34,418 nt of DNA from Bacteroidales bacterium UBA2800. Its GTDB lineage: Bacteria > Bacteroidota > Bacteroidia > Bacteroidales > Paludibacteraceae. A program made the translations under genes and the position numbers. This document shows, in pieces, positions 8,290 through 18,100 of this stretch (the stretch's first letter is position 1; every line of letters begins with the position of its first letter). A model generated the notes under the pieces. It made no database searches. It saw nothing but the letters and a program-made list of their open reading frames with translations, and was not told the DNA's origin. The DNA lies in assembly GCA_002351925.1 (NCBI GenBank), contig DEHM01000026.1:379-34796 (forward strand). The letters run 5' to 3'.

Positions 8290-10068
8290 TTACTGTATCT
8301 TCACTTCCGGCATCAGGGCCATCACGCGCGGTTGAGAGCAGAACTCCTTCACCTTCAGCAGCAACTTCTCCTCCTCCGTAGTGTTGTCCAGCATCTTCAG
8401 TATCTCGTCCAGCGGATCCACCACCTCGGGATAATAAACCGGTTTGTATTCCTCCAGTCCAGCCAGTTCTACGGCCTTAGCGACCGCGTCGTCAATGTTA
8501 CCCATCTGGTCTACCAGACCTATCTCTTTCGCTTTGTTACCCAGCCATACGCGTCCCTCACCTATCGCCTTGATAGCGTTCTGGTCCACATGACGGCCCT
8601 CGGCACAACGGCTGGTGAACAGGTCGTAGCCACGCTCAATCATCTGTTGCATCATTCGGTGTTCCTCCGGGTTCATACCTTTGTAGATCATGTTCCACTC
8701 CAGCGTGGAGAACTTATTGGTACCGTATTCGTCGATGTCGAGGCCCACTTTCTCACGCAGTTTCTTCACGTTGGGTACCGTTCCGAAGATACCTATCGAG
8801 CCGGTGATAGTCGTCGGCTCGGCGTAGATATAGTCGGCTCCACAGGAGATATAGTAACCGCCCGACGCGGCGTAGTCACCCATCGACACCACTACCGGCG
8901 TGCCGGCTGCCTTGATATTCTGCACGGCGTGCCATATCTGCTCGCTGGCGTCGGCCGAGCCTCCGGGGCTATTCACGCGCAGCACCAGTGCCTTCACATC
9001 CTTGTCCTTGCCTATTTTCTTCAGGTTCTTCACCACATCCTTCGCCACGATACCGTCACCGCTCTCGTCGCTTATCTCACCCTCCAGATAGAGCACCGCC
9101 ACTTTGTCCTTGGCTTTCGACTCCGGACGTTTCACTTGGGCCAACTGACCGGTGCGCAGGGTCTTATAGTCCTTGGTGCCGGCATACACACGCAGCAGCG
9201 AGTCCATATCCTGGGTATAGACGATGGTGTCCACCAGTCCTGCCGCCAGGTTGTCCTCGGCCGACTGTAGGGCCATATAACGGTCAGCCAGTTGGTCGAG
9301 CTCCACTACCGACAAGTGGCGCGCTGCACCCACGGCCTCTTTATATTCGTCCCAGATGCCGTCGATAAACTGCTTGGTCTGCAGACGGTCGGCGTCCGAC
9401 ATCGAGGTACGGAAGAAGGGCTCCACAGCCGACTTGAACGTACCTACTTTCAATATCTGCATCTCCACGCCTATCTTCTCCATAAGACGAGTGTAGTACA
9501 TCTTCTGCGCTACCAGTCCGTGCCATGCTACGGCACCTGTCGGGTCCAGACAGATACGGTCGGCCACCGAAGCAACGTAGTAGTTGGTAGTGCCATAGTC
9601 AGTAGCCGAAGCCACGATCCATTTGCCGCTCGTCTTGAAGTCCAGGAGAGCATCACGCAGCGTCTTCGCGCTGGCCGGAGCCATCGACAGCTGGGCACCG
9701 TCCAACCAGATACCCAGGATACGGTCGTCGGTCTTGGCCAAGCGGATATTGCTCAGCAACTGATCGAGGCCCACCGTGTTCTCGTCTTTGTAACGGCTGT
9801 AGTAAGGCATCTGCCCCATCAAATCAGCAAACGGATTATCCTCCTGCGCTTGTTCTACCAGGGTGCCCTTCATCTGCAACCGATAGACCGTCTTGTCCTG
9901 CAGCTCTACCGGCGAAGGCGAGAACATATCGCCCATGATCCAGCCCAACAGGGCACTACAAATGAAATAGACAGCAAAGAAAATCAGGCAGCCACCCAGG
10001 CAACCGATTCTGCGACGCGGACGAGGCTGTTGCTCGCCGTCAGTCGGGGTGTGTTGAATAAAAATCAT
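8290..10068 (-). CDS. sppA: Signal peptide peptidase SppA, long (67K) type
   Basis: A 592-residue membrane-bound serine protease that degrades cleaved signal peptides. After a basic N terminus there is one membrane segment (about 22-46), then two tandem ClpP-like domains. The Ser/Lys dyad is split between them as in E. coli SppA: Lys212 in VGTFKSAVEPF and Ser402 in GDYAASGGYYIS. The oxyanion and substrate-pocket segments VNSPGGS and ITGSIGIF are present. It lies between rnhB (29 bp upstream) and lpxK (3 bp downstream) in the leftward operon. Start ATG 10068 keeps a cytoplasmic proline/arginine-rich tail of about 20 residues. Confidence 0.96.
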   Translation of the reverse strand: MIFIQHTPTDGEQQPRPRRRIGCLGGCLIFFAVYFICSALLGWIMGDMFSPSPVELQDKTVYRLQMKGTLVEQAQEDNPFADLMGQMPYYSRYKDENTVGLDQLLSNIRLAKTDDRILGIWLDGAQLSMAPASAKTLRDALLDFKTSGKWIVASATDYGTTNYYVASVADRICLDPTGAVAWHGLVAQKMYYTRLMEKIGVEMQILKVGTFKSAVEPFFRTSMSDADRLQTKQFIDGIWDEYKEAVGAARHLSVVELDQLADRYMALQSAEDNLAAGLVDTIVYTQDMDSLLRVYAGTKDYKTLRTGQLAQVKRPESKAKDKVAVLYLEGEISDESGDGIVAKDVVKNLKKIGKDKDVKALVLRVNSPGGSADASEQIWHAVQNIKAAGTPVVVSMGDYAASGGYYISCGADYIYAEPTTITGSIGIFGTVPNVKKLREKVGLDIDEYGTNKFSTLEWNMIYKGMNPEEHRMMQQMIERGYDLFTSRCAEGRHVDQNAIKAIGEGRVWLGNKAKEIGLVDQMGNIDDAVAKAVELAGLEEYKPVYYPEVVDPLDEILKMLDNTTEEEKLLLKVKEFCSQPRVMALMPEVKIQ

Positions 10069-10097
10069 ATCTGTAACAATTTAATAATTTTTCTTGC

Positions 10098-10715
10098 TTA
10101 CTCATTTAACTTCAGGTTAAACGTCTTCCTGTGATACGGTGTCGGCCCGTATTGGCGGAGCGCCGCATAGTGTTCGGCTGTAGGATAGCCCTTGTTGGCC
10201 GCCCAGCCGTATTGCGGATACTCGTCGTGCAGACGTACCATATACGCATCGCGATAGGTCTTCGCCAGCACACTGGCCGCCGCTATCGACATATAGGTCG
10301 CATCGCCGTGTACCACGGTGTCGGCCGGTATCTCCAGCAGTTCACCTTCCGGCACGTAGGGCCTCCATTTATTGCCGTCCACCAGGATATGTTGCGGCCT
10401 CACCGTCAATCTGTCCAGCGCCCGCTGCATACCCAGTATCGAGCATTGCAATATATTGCGTTCGTCTATCTCCTCGGCCGTCACTTCCACTACCGCCCAA
10501 CTCACCGCCTCTCGTTCAATCACGGGCCGCAAAGCCTCACGCTGTTTCTCCGTCAACTGCTTCGAGTCATTGAGCCAGGCAAACTCCGGCACCTTCTCCA
10601 CTCGCTTCGGGTCCAAGATGACGGCTGCACAAAACACACTCCCGGCCAGCGGTCCTCGCCCCGCCTCGTCACACCCGGCTTCTATTAGCCCCGATATCAT
10701 CTGCGTCTTTAGCAT
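10098..10715 (-). CDS. rnhB: Ribonuclease HII
   Basis: A 205-residue enzyme that cuts RNA in RNA-DNA hybrids and removes misincorporated ribonucleotides. The N-terminal motif EAGCDEAGRGPLAGS supplies Asp15 and Glu16, and further catalytic blocks are ILVDGNKW and GDATYMSIAAASVLAKTYRD. Residues HDEYPQYGWAANKGYPTAEHYAAL near the C terminus are typical of RNase HII. ATG 10715 was chosen because it begins one base after the TAG of the upstream tamA-like gene and gives the normal length; an upstream in-frame ATG (10739) would lie inside that gene. Confidence 0.96.
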   Translation of the reverse strand: MLKTQMISGLIEAGCDEAGRGPLAGSVFCAAVILDPKRVEKVPEFAWLNDSKQLTEKQREALRPVIEREAVSWAVVEVTAEEIDERNILQCSILGMQRALDRLTVRPQHILVDGNKWRPYVPEGELLEIPADTVVHGDATYMSIAAASVLAKTYRDAYMVRLHDEYPQYGWAANKGYPTAEHYAALRQYGPTPYHRKTFNLKLNE

Positions 10716-10716
10716 T

Positions 10717-12888
10717 CTAAAAAGGATAGCCAATAGCAAAATGCAATGTACAATCGTTCTTCCAGCTCAGCCCGTTCTGCTTGATACGCCATTGCGTACC
10801 CTCTTCTATACGACCGGGGTCATGCAGTTTGACACCCATATCGATACGGAAGATCAGGAACGACAGGTCGAAGCGAATACCCGCGCCGTAGCTCAGCGCA
10901 ATCTGCTTGTAGAACTGATCGAAACGGAATAGTCCGCCTTCCTGATCCGCATAGTCGCGTATCGTCCACACGTTACCCGCATCCACAAAAGCCGCTAACT
11001 CGAGGAACTTCAGCACCTTGAAGCGGTACTCCATGTTCATCTCTAAGTGGATATCTCCGGCCCGCAGGTCGTATATCAGCGCAGTGCCTTTCTTGTTAAA
11101 CGTACCCGGACCCAACGTACGAGCCTGCCAGCCACGCACACCGTTGGAACCGCCGCCGAAATAGCGTTTCTCAAACGGCATCACCGATGAGTTCAAATAC
11201 GGTACACCCACGCCCAGACCGATATGGCCCAACAAGTGGTGCTTGGGGGTGATGATACCGTGGTAGGTGAAGTTAACATCCCCCTTCGCGTATTGCGCAA
11301 ACGGTATACGCCACAACATATAGTTGCCGCTATCGTCGGTCGGCAATTTCGCTACCTGCGATAAGGCATACAGCGCATTACCCGCCGTCTCGGCACGCAT
11401 AGCCAATTGCAGATACGAGCGATTGGGATGACGCTGACTGAACGTAGTATAGCTCGCCGTGTAGCTCCAGTCGACAATGAAATGGTCTTCATAGCTGGCA
11501 CGCAACACCGACGAGCGGTCGATGAAGTTCTTCTTGAAATCTTCCGACATCCAGGGCACGTAGATATAGTTGATGTCTATCAGGCTGAACTGGTGCGACC
11601 AGCGGCTACCTGGTCGTTGGTACGTATAGCTCAGGTTCGCGATGGCTATCGTTCGGGCATACTCGTTCGGCCGCTGCTGGAAGTTATAGGCGATATTCAC
11701 ACCTATTTTCGAGGGGAACGTCAGCGACAGGTCGCCACGCGCCTCCAGTGCCCGTCCACCGTCAGTACGCCATTCGTACGATGCTCGCGCACCAATGGTC
11801 AGCACTTCTGCACCGTGGAAAATATTTCGGTTACTATATCTCACGCCCGCTGCTACACCCCAGTCGCCTGCACTGTATGTGCCTTCCAACTCGGTCTGCA
11901 CCGAGTGCATTCGCCCACGCGAGATAGTAATCGTGCAGTCCAATAGCGAGTCGGCACCTATGGTGTCCTTCACAGGGGTGTAGGAGATATCTACATACTT
12001 CACGGGCGGCAGACTGTTCATGCGCGCGTACGTGCGCTCCTCACGCCATTCGGCGTACAACTCGCCCTCTTTGATGCGACAGGCACGACGCAGCGTGTTA
12101 TTACGCAGAAAACGCTTGTCCTGTTGGAAGGTCACATGACGCATCGTATAACGCGTCTTCATCTTCTTCTGGTCGGCCGAGTCCAGATGACTCACGTAGG
12201 GCGCCATATGCAGACGTATGTCCACTTCGTGGGTGCCCAACGCACTGTCGGCCGTGAACTCCAGCATCGACTTCTCGAAATAGAAATAACCGCGGTTACG
12301 CATTCGCGTTGTGATACGTTCACGCTCCTCATCCAGGGTCGACGTAGAGAAATGGTCTCCCGGGTGCACCACACATCCCTCGTCTTGGGCTATCCGCCTT
12401 AGCACATCGTCCTCTATGTCCACCGCGTAGTCGCGCACCGTATATACCTGCCGCGCCGTCACCAGATAGGTCACCGACACTTTCCGTTTCTTGTAGCGCA
12501 ACACGGTGTCCACCGAAGCGTGAAAATAACCCATGTTATTCATTCGTTGCTCCAACTGCTGCATGCTGATACGCGTCAGTTCTTCGTCATATACCACCGG
12601 CGCCTCACCCATCTTGTGCGCATTACGCGCCAGACGCTTGTTCGACTTGGTCGTCGTGTCACGCGGCGCCGTGTTGTACACGTCCAACTGCAGCTTCCAG
12701 AATCCCAGTATCTCCGTGTTCTGCTTCTGACGCAGATAACTGCGCAACTCACCCGCCGACACTTTCTTGTCGTCCACGCACTTCACCTTCGCCTTGTCCA
12801 GCAGGTACTGACCTTCTGGAACATACTTCGTCGTGTTACAAGCGCATAACAGCACCGGCAGAAGACATATGTACAACCATTTTCGCAT
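10717..12888 (-). CDS. BamA/TamA family outer-membrane protein (lipoprotein form)
   Basis: A 723-residue protein of the Omp85 superfamily. It opens with a lipoprotein signal (MRKWLYICLLPVLLCAC, Cys17). POTRA-like repeats fill roughly the first half (for example RMNNMGYFHASVDT and MRNRGYFYFEKS), and the last 350 residues form a 16-strand D15 barrel. The lid-lock motif region is KRYFGGGSNGVRGWQARTLGPG, and the last residue is Phe, as expected for a BAM substrate. It probably helps insert or export outer-membrane proteins or lipids; no TamB partner lies next to it. The start at 12888 was preferred to 12990 because the latter precedes the promoter. It is the first gene of the operon continuing through rnhB, sppA, lpxK, the MsbA-like gene and mnmA. 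Confidence 0.92.
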   Translation of the reverse strand: MRKWLYICLLPVLLCACNTTKYVPEGQYLLDKAKVKCVDDKKVSAGELRSYLRQKQNTEILGFWKLQLDVYNTAPRDTTTKSNKRLARNAHKMGEAPVVYDEELTRISMQQLEQRMNNMGYFHASVDTVLRYKKRKVSVTYLVTARQVYTVRDYAVDIEDDVLRRIAQDEGCVVHPGDHFSTSTLDEERERITTRMRNRGYFYFEKSMLEFTADSALGTHEVDIRLHMAPYVSHLDSADQKKMKTRYTMRHVTFQQDKRFLRNNTLRRACRIKEGELYAEWREERTYARMNSLPPVKYVDISYTPVKDTIGADSLLDCTITISRGRMHSVQTELEGTYSAGDWGVAAGVRYSNRNIFHGAEVLTIGARASYEWRTDGGRALEARGDLSLTFPSKIGVNIAYNFQQRPNEYARTIAIANLSYTYQRPGSRWSHQFSLIDINYIYVPWMSEDFKKNFIDRSSVLRASYEDHFIVDWSYTASYTTFSQRHPNRSYLQLAMRAETAGNALYALSQVAKLPTDDSGNYMLWRIPFAQYAKGDVNFTYHGIITPKHHLLGHIGLGVGVPYLNSSVMPFEKRYFGGGSNGVRGWQARTLGPGTFNKKGTALIYDLRAGDIHLEMNMEYRFKVLKFLELAAFVDAGNVWTIRDYADQEGGLFRFDQFYKQIALSYGAGIRFDLSFLIFRIDMGVKLHDPGRIEEGTQWRIKQNGLSWKNDCTLHFAIGYPF

Positions 12889-12898
12889 AATTAGCGTG

Positions 12899-12930
12899 CA
12901 AAAGTAGTAAAAAATTTGCATATATGCAAG
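12899..12930 (-). promoter_or_regulatory. Promoter of the tamA-to-mnmA operon
   Basis: On the minus strand, CTTG (12927-12930) and TACTTTTG (12899-12906) with a 20-bp spacer. The -33 lies in the palindrome TTGCATATATGCAA shared with the divergent promoter. The ATG of the first gene is 10 bp downstream of the -7 box, so the leader is very short. Confidence 0.85.
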
Positions 12931-12946
12931 TTTTTTTATAATTTTG
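12915..12946 (+). promoter_or_regulatory. Promoter of the SpoU methyltransferase gene
   Basis: TTTG (12915-12918) and TAATTTTG (12939-12946) with a 20-bp spacer. It overlaps the divergent tamA-operon promoter through the palindromic -33 region, so the two polymerases should compete for the same DNA. Confidence 0.85.
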
Positions 12947-12966
12947 TAGCCGATTTCAGAGATATT

Positions 12967-13770
12967 ATGGAAAAAATCAGTAAATCGCAAGTCAAACTTG
13001 TAAAAAGTTTGCAGTTGAAGAAGTTCCGCGACGAATTGGGTCTGTTCGTAGCCGAGGGCGAAAAGTGCATAGAGGAGTTATGCAGAGGTTTCCAACCGGA
13101 AATGCTCATCATAAGCTCGAAGAGCGATACACTCCCTGATGCTCCAACGAAGCTATACACGGCCTCTCCTACGGAGATAGAACAGATGAGCGGACTGCGT
13201 ACGCCGCAGGGAGTCTTAGCGGTTTTTAAGAAAAAACCGATTGGTGATTGCTCATTGGTAATTGGTGATTTAACGCTTGCGTTAGACGGTATACAAGACC
13301 CTGGAAACCTGGGCACTATAATCCGCACCTGCGACTGGTTCGGCGTGCGCGACATTTTCTGCTCGCCTGACACAGCCGACTGCTACAACCCCAAGGTAGT
13401 ACAGGCTACGATGGGTGCGCTGGCCCGGGTGCGTATCCACTATGTAAACTTAGTGGAATGGCTATCAGCCCTCAGCCGTCAGCAGTCAGACCTTAAGATC
13501 TACGGCACGCTACTGGACGGCCGGAATATGTATGAGGTGCTCAAGCCTGCTGATGCCAAGTCATCGGCCGTCATCATCATGGGCAATGAGGGGAACGGCA
13601 TTTCCGAGCCTGTACGCCGCCTCATCACCCACCCCGTCCTCATCCCATCCTATTCCCCAAAAGGTATTTCCGGACAAGACGGCATAAACAAAGAGGCCTC
13701 CGAAGTTATCGAAAGCCTCAACGTTTCTATTGCCACAGCCATTATTCTGGCGGAGTTCAGACGACCGTAA
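12967..13770 (+). CDS. SpoU/TrmH family RNA 2'-O-methyltransferase
   Basis: A 267-residue SPOUT methyltransferase with an N-terminal substrate-binding domain (1-90) and a knotted SAM-binding domain. SPOUT motif 1 is LALDGIQDPGNLGTIIRTCDW (split here as ALDGIQDPGNLGTIIR plus TCDW), motif 2 is VIIMGNEGNGIS and motif 3 is ESLNVSIATAIILAEF. The rRNA or tRNA target is not evident. It carries three insertions relative to the family: residues 92-101 (repeat array, just before motif 1), 166-175 (second array) and about 229-246 (no clear array) before motif 3. All keep the frame and the motifs. The ATG at 12967 is 20 bp after its promoter. It meets the converging tolC-like gene with no base between the stop codons. 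Confidence 0.93.
   Translation: MEKISKSQVKLVKSLQLKKFRDELGLFVAEGEKCIEELCRGFQPEMLIISSKSDTLPDAPTKLYTASPTEIEQMSGLRTPQGVLAVFKKKPIGDCSLVIGDLTLALDGIQDPGNLGTIIRTCDWFGVRDIFCSPDTADCYNPKVVQATMGALARVRIHYVNLVEWLSALSRQQSDLKIYGTLLDGRNMYEVLKPADAKSSAVIIMGNEGNGISEPVRRLITHPVLIPSYSPKGISGQDGINKEASEVIESLNVSIATAIILAEFRRP
13239..13270. repeat. Degenerate tandem array, core ATTGGT, period 7 bp, 4 units
   Basis: Four 7-bp units after a leading G (ATTGGTG, ATTGCTC, ATTGGTA, ATTGGTG) and a terminal ATTT, inside the SpoU gene. It encodes residues 92-101 (IGDCSLVIGD) in the linker between the substrate-binding and SPOUT domains. Same unit, number and end as the array at the mnmA start. Confidence 0.88.
13463..13490. repeat. 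Degenerate tandem array, core GCTGA on the minus strand, period 7 bp, 4 units
   Basis: Read on the minus strand from 13490 to 13463: one TCTGA unit then three GCTGA units, with variable pairs CT, CG, GG and TA. It lies in the SpoU gene and encodes residues 166-175 (LSALSRQQSD). The order TCTGA then three GCTGA is the same as in the arrays in murF-alr and upstream of rpsA. Confidence 0.88.
13693..13719 (-). terminator. Possible terminator of the efflux operon inside the SpoU gene
   Basis: GAGGC (13693-13697) pairs with GCCTC (13715-13719), with a further CGA/TCG match inside. On the minus strand it is followed by TTTGTTT. The converging tolC-like gene ends at 13771 with no intergenic space, so its terminator would have to be within the opposing gene. 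Confidence 0.35.
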
Positions 13771-15138
13771 TCATTTGTTAAAATCGCGGAACTTACGCAG
13801 TGCCGTAAGGTAGGATATATGCGCATCGGTAAGCGCATTCTCGGCCTGCAGCAGTAGTGTTTCCGCCTCCATGAGTTCCGTCATGGTGCCCACACCGGCC
13901 TGGTAGTTCATCAGCGCAATACGGTGATTCTCCCGTGCTAGTTCGCGACTGGCGCGGTGCTCTTCCAACAGTTGGATCGACTCGGTCAAGCGGTCGAAGA
14001 TCTGCCGGTTCTGCAGGTCCAGTTTGGCCCGATAGTCCTCGCGCAGCCATTCAGCCTGCTTGATCTGCCAGTCGTGCTGCTTGAGCTTATGACTGGTCTC
14101 GCCCCACCCCGTAATAGGAACAGAGAGATTGAGAAAGGCAATGACGTTACCGTTGTGTTTCTCAAAGAGGTTGGTGTAGCCACCGGAGGCGCCTATAGCC
14201 AGATGAGGCAGCGACTCACCGAGCGTCAGACGGCGCATCAACTTGTTGTACTGCAGGTTCTTCTCCAGCAGGCTCGCCTCGGGACGACCGTCAATAGAGA
14301 TTATTTGCAACTCGGGCGAATAGGCCACCAATGTATCTTCTTCCGGGAACGGCTCGAGCACCAAGGGGGCAGCATAATCCAGTCCGGAGAGGTGACACAG
14401 CAGACGACTGGCCAGGCGAATCCCATTCTCCAGCTGGAGCGACTTGGTATGCATCTCGTTCTGCTTGAGTTGCACACGCAATATGTCGTTGGCCGTTGCG
14501 AGGCCGTGGTGATAAGCATTGTCGGCCACACTGGCGATGGTGTCCAGCAGTTCGGTAGCCTTGCTTACCGTAGCGCGTTTCTGGTTCAATCCCGCTACGA
14601 GCCAATAGGTCTCGGTGACCTCTTGCAGCACATCTCGTTCGCTGACCTCTTGCTTGAGCTGCGCCACGTCAATGCCCAGTTTGGCCAACTTGTTGGCCGT
14701 TACTATCTGTCCGCCCCAGAAGATAGGCTGCACGGCTTTGGCTTGTGCCGTCACACCCCAGCGTAGTCCGCGTATCTGCGAACTAATGTTGGCTGTCGAA
14801 TCGGAGGCCTTCGAAAGAGCGTCGAGAAGGTCAAACGCATCTTTGAGAAAGTCGCTTGTTCCGCCATCAAGGCCCAACTCGGTGACATCTGCATCCACCA
14901 GATGGCGGAGTGCACCGAAAGCGAACCCCTCAATACTGACCTGAGGAAAATACTTCCACAACATCTGCTTCTTCACCTCGCGGGCAATTGCCACGTCAAG
15001 TTGGGCAGAACGAATCGTAAAATTGTGCCTCCGCGCACTCGCCAAACAGGAATCCAAGGTCAGCACCTCCGACTGCCCGAAGCAGCACAGCGACCAGGCA
15101 CAAGCCAGCACAAAAAACAGAAAACGATTATTTCTCAT
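13771..15138 (-). CDS. TolC-family outer-membrane efflux protein
   Basis: A 455-residue outer-membrane channel component of the RND pump. A signal peptide (MRNNRFLFFVLACAWSLCCFGQ) is followed by LTLDSCLASARRHN, the usual opening of the family, and two repeated long coiled-coil helical regions. The segment RIALMNYQAGVGTMTELMEAETLLLQAENALTDAHISYLTALRKFR near the C terminus is the classic second-repeat pattern. ATG 15138 was chosen because the upstream ATG (15159) would add residues before the signal peptide; with it the gene overlaps the RND permease by 11 bp. Last gene of the thrS-efflux operon. Confidence 0.92.
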   Translation of the reverse strand: MRNNRFLFFVLACAWSLCCFGQSEVLTLDSCLASARRHNFTIRSAQLDVAIAREVKKQMLWKYFPQVSIEGFAFGALRHLVDADVTELGLDGGTSDFLKDAFDLLDALSKASDSTANISSQIRGLRWGVTAQAKAVQPIFWGGQIVTANKLAKLGIDVAQLKQEVSERDVLQEVTETYWLVAGLNQKRATVSKATELLDTIASVADNAYHHGLATANDILRVQLKQNEMHTKSLQLENGIRLASRLLCHLSGLDYAAPLVLEPFPEEDTLVAYSPELQIISIDGRPEASLLEKNLQYNKLMRRLTLGESLPHLAIGASGGYTNLFEKHNGNVIAFLNLSVPITGWGETSHKLKQHDWQIKQAEWLREDYRAKLDLQNRQIFDRLTESIQLLEEHRASRELARENHRIALMNYQAGVGTMTELMEAETLLLQAENALTDAHISYLTALRKFRDFNK

Positions 15139-18100
15139 AACGGCGAGTCGATTTTTCAAACAATTTCCAATAAGCCACCGGCAGCAACGTTACCACCATC
15201 GGCATCGTCAGTATGGCACCGAAGCAGATGACCACACCCATTGGCATCCATAGGTCGGTAGCGGCCAAGATCATCGGCACAACACCCAGGGCTGTGGTAG
15301 CCGTGGTCAGGAAGATCGGACGCATACGTCGCTGACCAGCCAAATAGGCTGCCTCACGCGCCGGCAGATGTTCGTGCTGGACCAGATGATCGGAATATTC
15401 GTACATAATGATGGCATTACGAACGATTATTCCTATCAGTGAGATCACACCAAGTATGGCCGTCACCGACACATCGAGCCGGAACATCCATAATCCGAAG
15501 GCCGAGCCGAAGAGGCAGAGCAGACTGGAGCTCAAGGCCAGGAAGGAAATATTGAGTTTCTTGAAATGATAAACCAGCAGTATCAGCAAGACCAGCAACG
15601 CCGCCCCCACCGAGGCCACCAAGCCCGGGAAGGTCTCCAGCGACTGCTCCATAGCGCCGCCGTAGGTGATATGAACGCCTTCCGGCAACCGTTTCTCCAG
15701 ATTGCGTATATAGCGGGAGATCGGCTTGATAGCACTCAGTGCTGCCACGTTACCACGCGTATCGGCCGCCACCGTAATGGTACGAATACTATTACGGCGC
15801 TTGATCTGTGCGTGGTGGAAATCGGGTTCGATATCAGCCACCTGGCGCAGTGGTACCCAAACGCCCGGCAAGAGCGTGGGAACCATCTGGTTACCGATGT
15901 CAGAATAGAGGAGCGAGTCCGTGCCGTAGGTATAGAGCACCACCGGCGTCTTATAGCCGTCTTCCCACAGTGCCGTCATGCCCCGTCCGTGGAGCAGGCC
16001 GTTCAGATAAAGCGACAGCGTGGCCTGGGTGACGCCCAGACGGCTGGCCTCGTCGTCCTTGAGACGGAGACGGATAGTCTGGACCGTCTCATCGTAATCC
16101 GAGTGCACCCAAGTCAGTTCGGGGAATTGCGCCATGAAGGCCTTGACCGAATCCGCCACCACCTCCAGCTGGCCAATATCCGAGCCCTGCACATTGACCT
16201 CAATCGGGTTGGGCACCGACTGGTAGTCCAACTGCTTGAAGCGGCAGTAGGCGTTCGGGAACCTGTTCTCATACAAGGGCTGATAGTACGCGATCAACTT
16301 GGTGGTCGCCTCCGGCGAGACGGTATTCACGATAAACTGCGCATAGTTCTTACCTCCTATCTGCGGAGCGTAGGTGGCATGGAAACGCGGACTGGCCATG
16401 CCCACAAAAGCCGTAATACTCTCTACACGTTCGTCGCGTGTGAGCACACCGGCCAGGCTGTCCACCACCGCCTGTGTCTGGTCGAGCGAAGCACCCTCGG
16501 TCAGATGAATCTCTATGGCAAAACAGTCGCGGTTGGCCTTCGGCATCAACTGGATGTCGAGACGCGTAAAGAGGAAGCCGCCGAGCACCACCGAAGCCAG
16601 ACTCAGGTTGATGGTCCACCACGGATGGCGGAAGCAGAGGTCCAGCAGTTTCTGATAGCCGTCCTGCAGCGCGCCGAAGAACCGATCCTGGGTGCGCTCG
16701 ATAAACGAAGGAGGCGCATCGGCAGGCTTGCGGCGGATGAAACCGGCAGCCATGTAGGGGATAATCCATACGGCATACAGGATACTACAGGTCAGGGCTA
16801 TAAAGATGGCCCATGGGAAGAGCTTGATGAAGTCGGCCAACGGACCGGTCATCAGCCCCAGCATCGGGAAAAACATACCCGAAATAGAGGTGGTAGCCAG
16901 CACCATTGGCACAAACAGATCACGTGTGGAGACGGCAGCTGCATACCAGCGCGAATGTCCCTTGGCCAGCAATTCGCTATAGCCGTCGATGACGATCACC
17001 GAGTCGTCCACCACCATACCGAGCACCACAATCAGTGCAGCCAAGGTGACGGTATTCAACTCTATTCCCGCCAGATACATTATTCCCAGCGTAATAGCGA
17101 TGCAGACTGGCAGACCTGTAGAGCTGACCAGCGCTGTGCGCAAGGGGAAGAGCACCAACATTACCGCAATGACAATGAGCACGGAGACGACCAGATCCTT
17201 CAGAAAAGAGCGTACGCTCTCGTCCACCACACGCGGCTGGTCGGTGATCTTATGCATGCGCACATCAGGCGGCAGCACCGACTGCATATGCTCGAGCATC
17301 TCATCCACTTTCTCGCCGAAAGCCACGATGTTATTACCCGGCTGCATCTCTATATTCATGAGCTGGCAGCCTCCACTGCCGTCACGATCATATCGACGTA
17401 CATACTTGGTGGCGTCCTGATAACGCCGCTCGATGGTAGCTACATCCTTTAGGCGGATGGTCTGGCCCGTAACGGGATCGGACAGAATAATCTGTTCGCC
17501 AAGTTCGTACTCCGTCTTGTAGGGCACATCCACGTGCAGAAGCGCGGCTCCCATGTCGTTGGCTATTTCGCCGGTCATCGAGCGGAAGCCCTGCGCCGCC
17601 AGGCGCGCAACGATCATATTATGATCTACCGCGTAACGCGATATACGTTCCATGTCCAGAGTGACGGCTATTTCCTCGTGCTGCTGCCCCAGCAGCTTGA
17701 TGCTACCCATCTCATTGATCTCGCGCAACTTGTCGGCCACCATATTGGCATAATCCTCTAGTTCGCGAGGAGTACGCTCGTTGCTCTCCAGCGCCAGCAG
17801 TATGCTACTGGTATTACCGAAATCATCGATGACCACAACGGCCAGCAGACCCGTGGGCAGCTGCACCTGCTTGAGCAGGCCGATGCCTCCGCGTATCTTC
17901 GACCATGCCTCGTTGCTGTTCATCACCTTAGGTGAGAGCGCCGCAAAGACATAGCACATACCATCCTTGCTCAGGCTGTAGGTCTTGCGCTTGTTGATCT
18001 CCTTGAACGTGAACAAATATTGCTCAATAGGTTTGGCGACCTGCTCCTCCACCTCCTGTGCTGTAGCGCCCGGATAAACCGCGACGATGAGTCCCTGGCG

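Noticed and set aside
7795..9270. A 491-codon plus-strand open frame opposite lpxK and sppA
   Set aside because: It crosses two well-supported genes on the other strand and shows only shadow composition (His/Arg/Gln-rich), with no promoter.
15566..17452. A 628-codon plus-strand open frame opposite the RND permease
   Set aside because: Same shadow composition; the opposite strand is an unambiguous RND permease.
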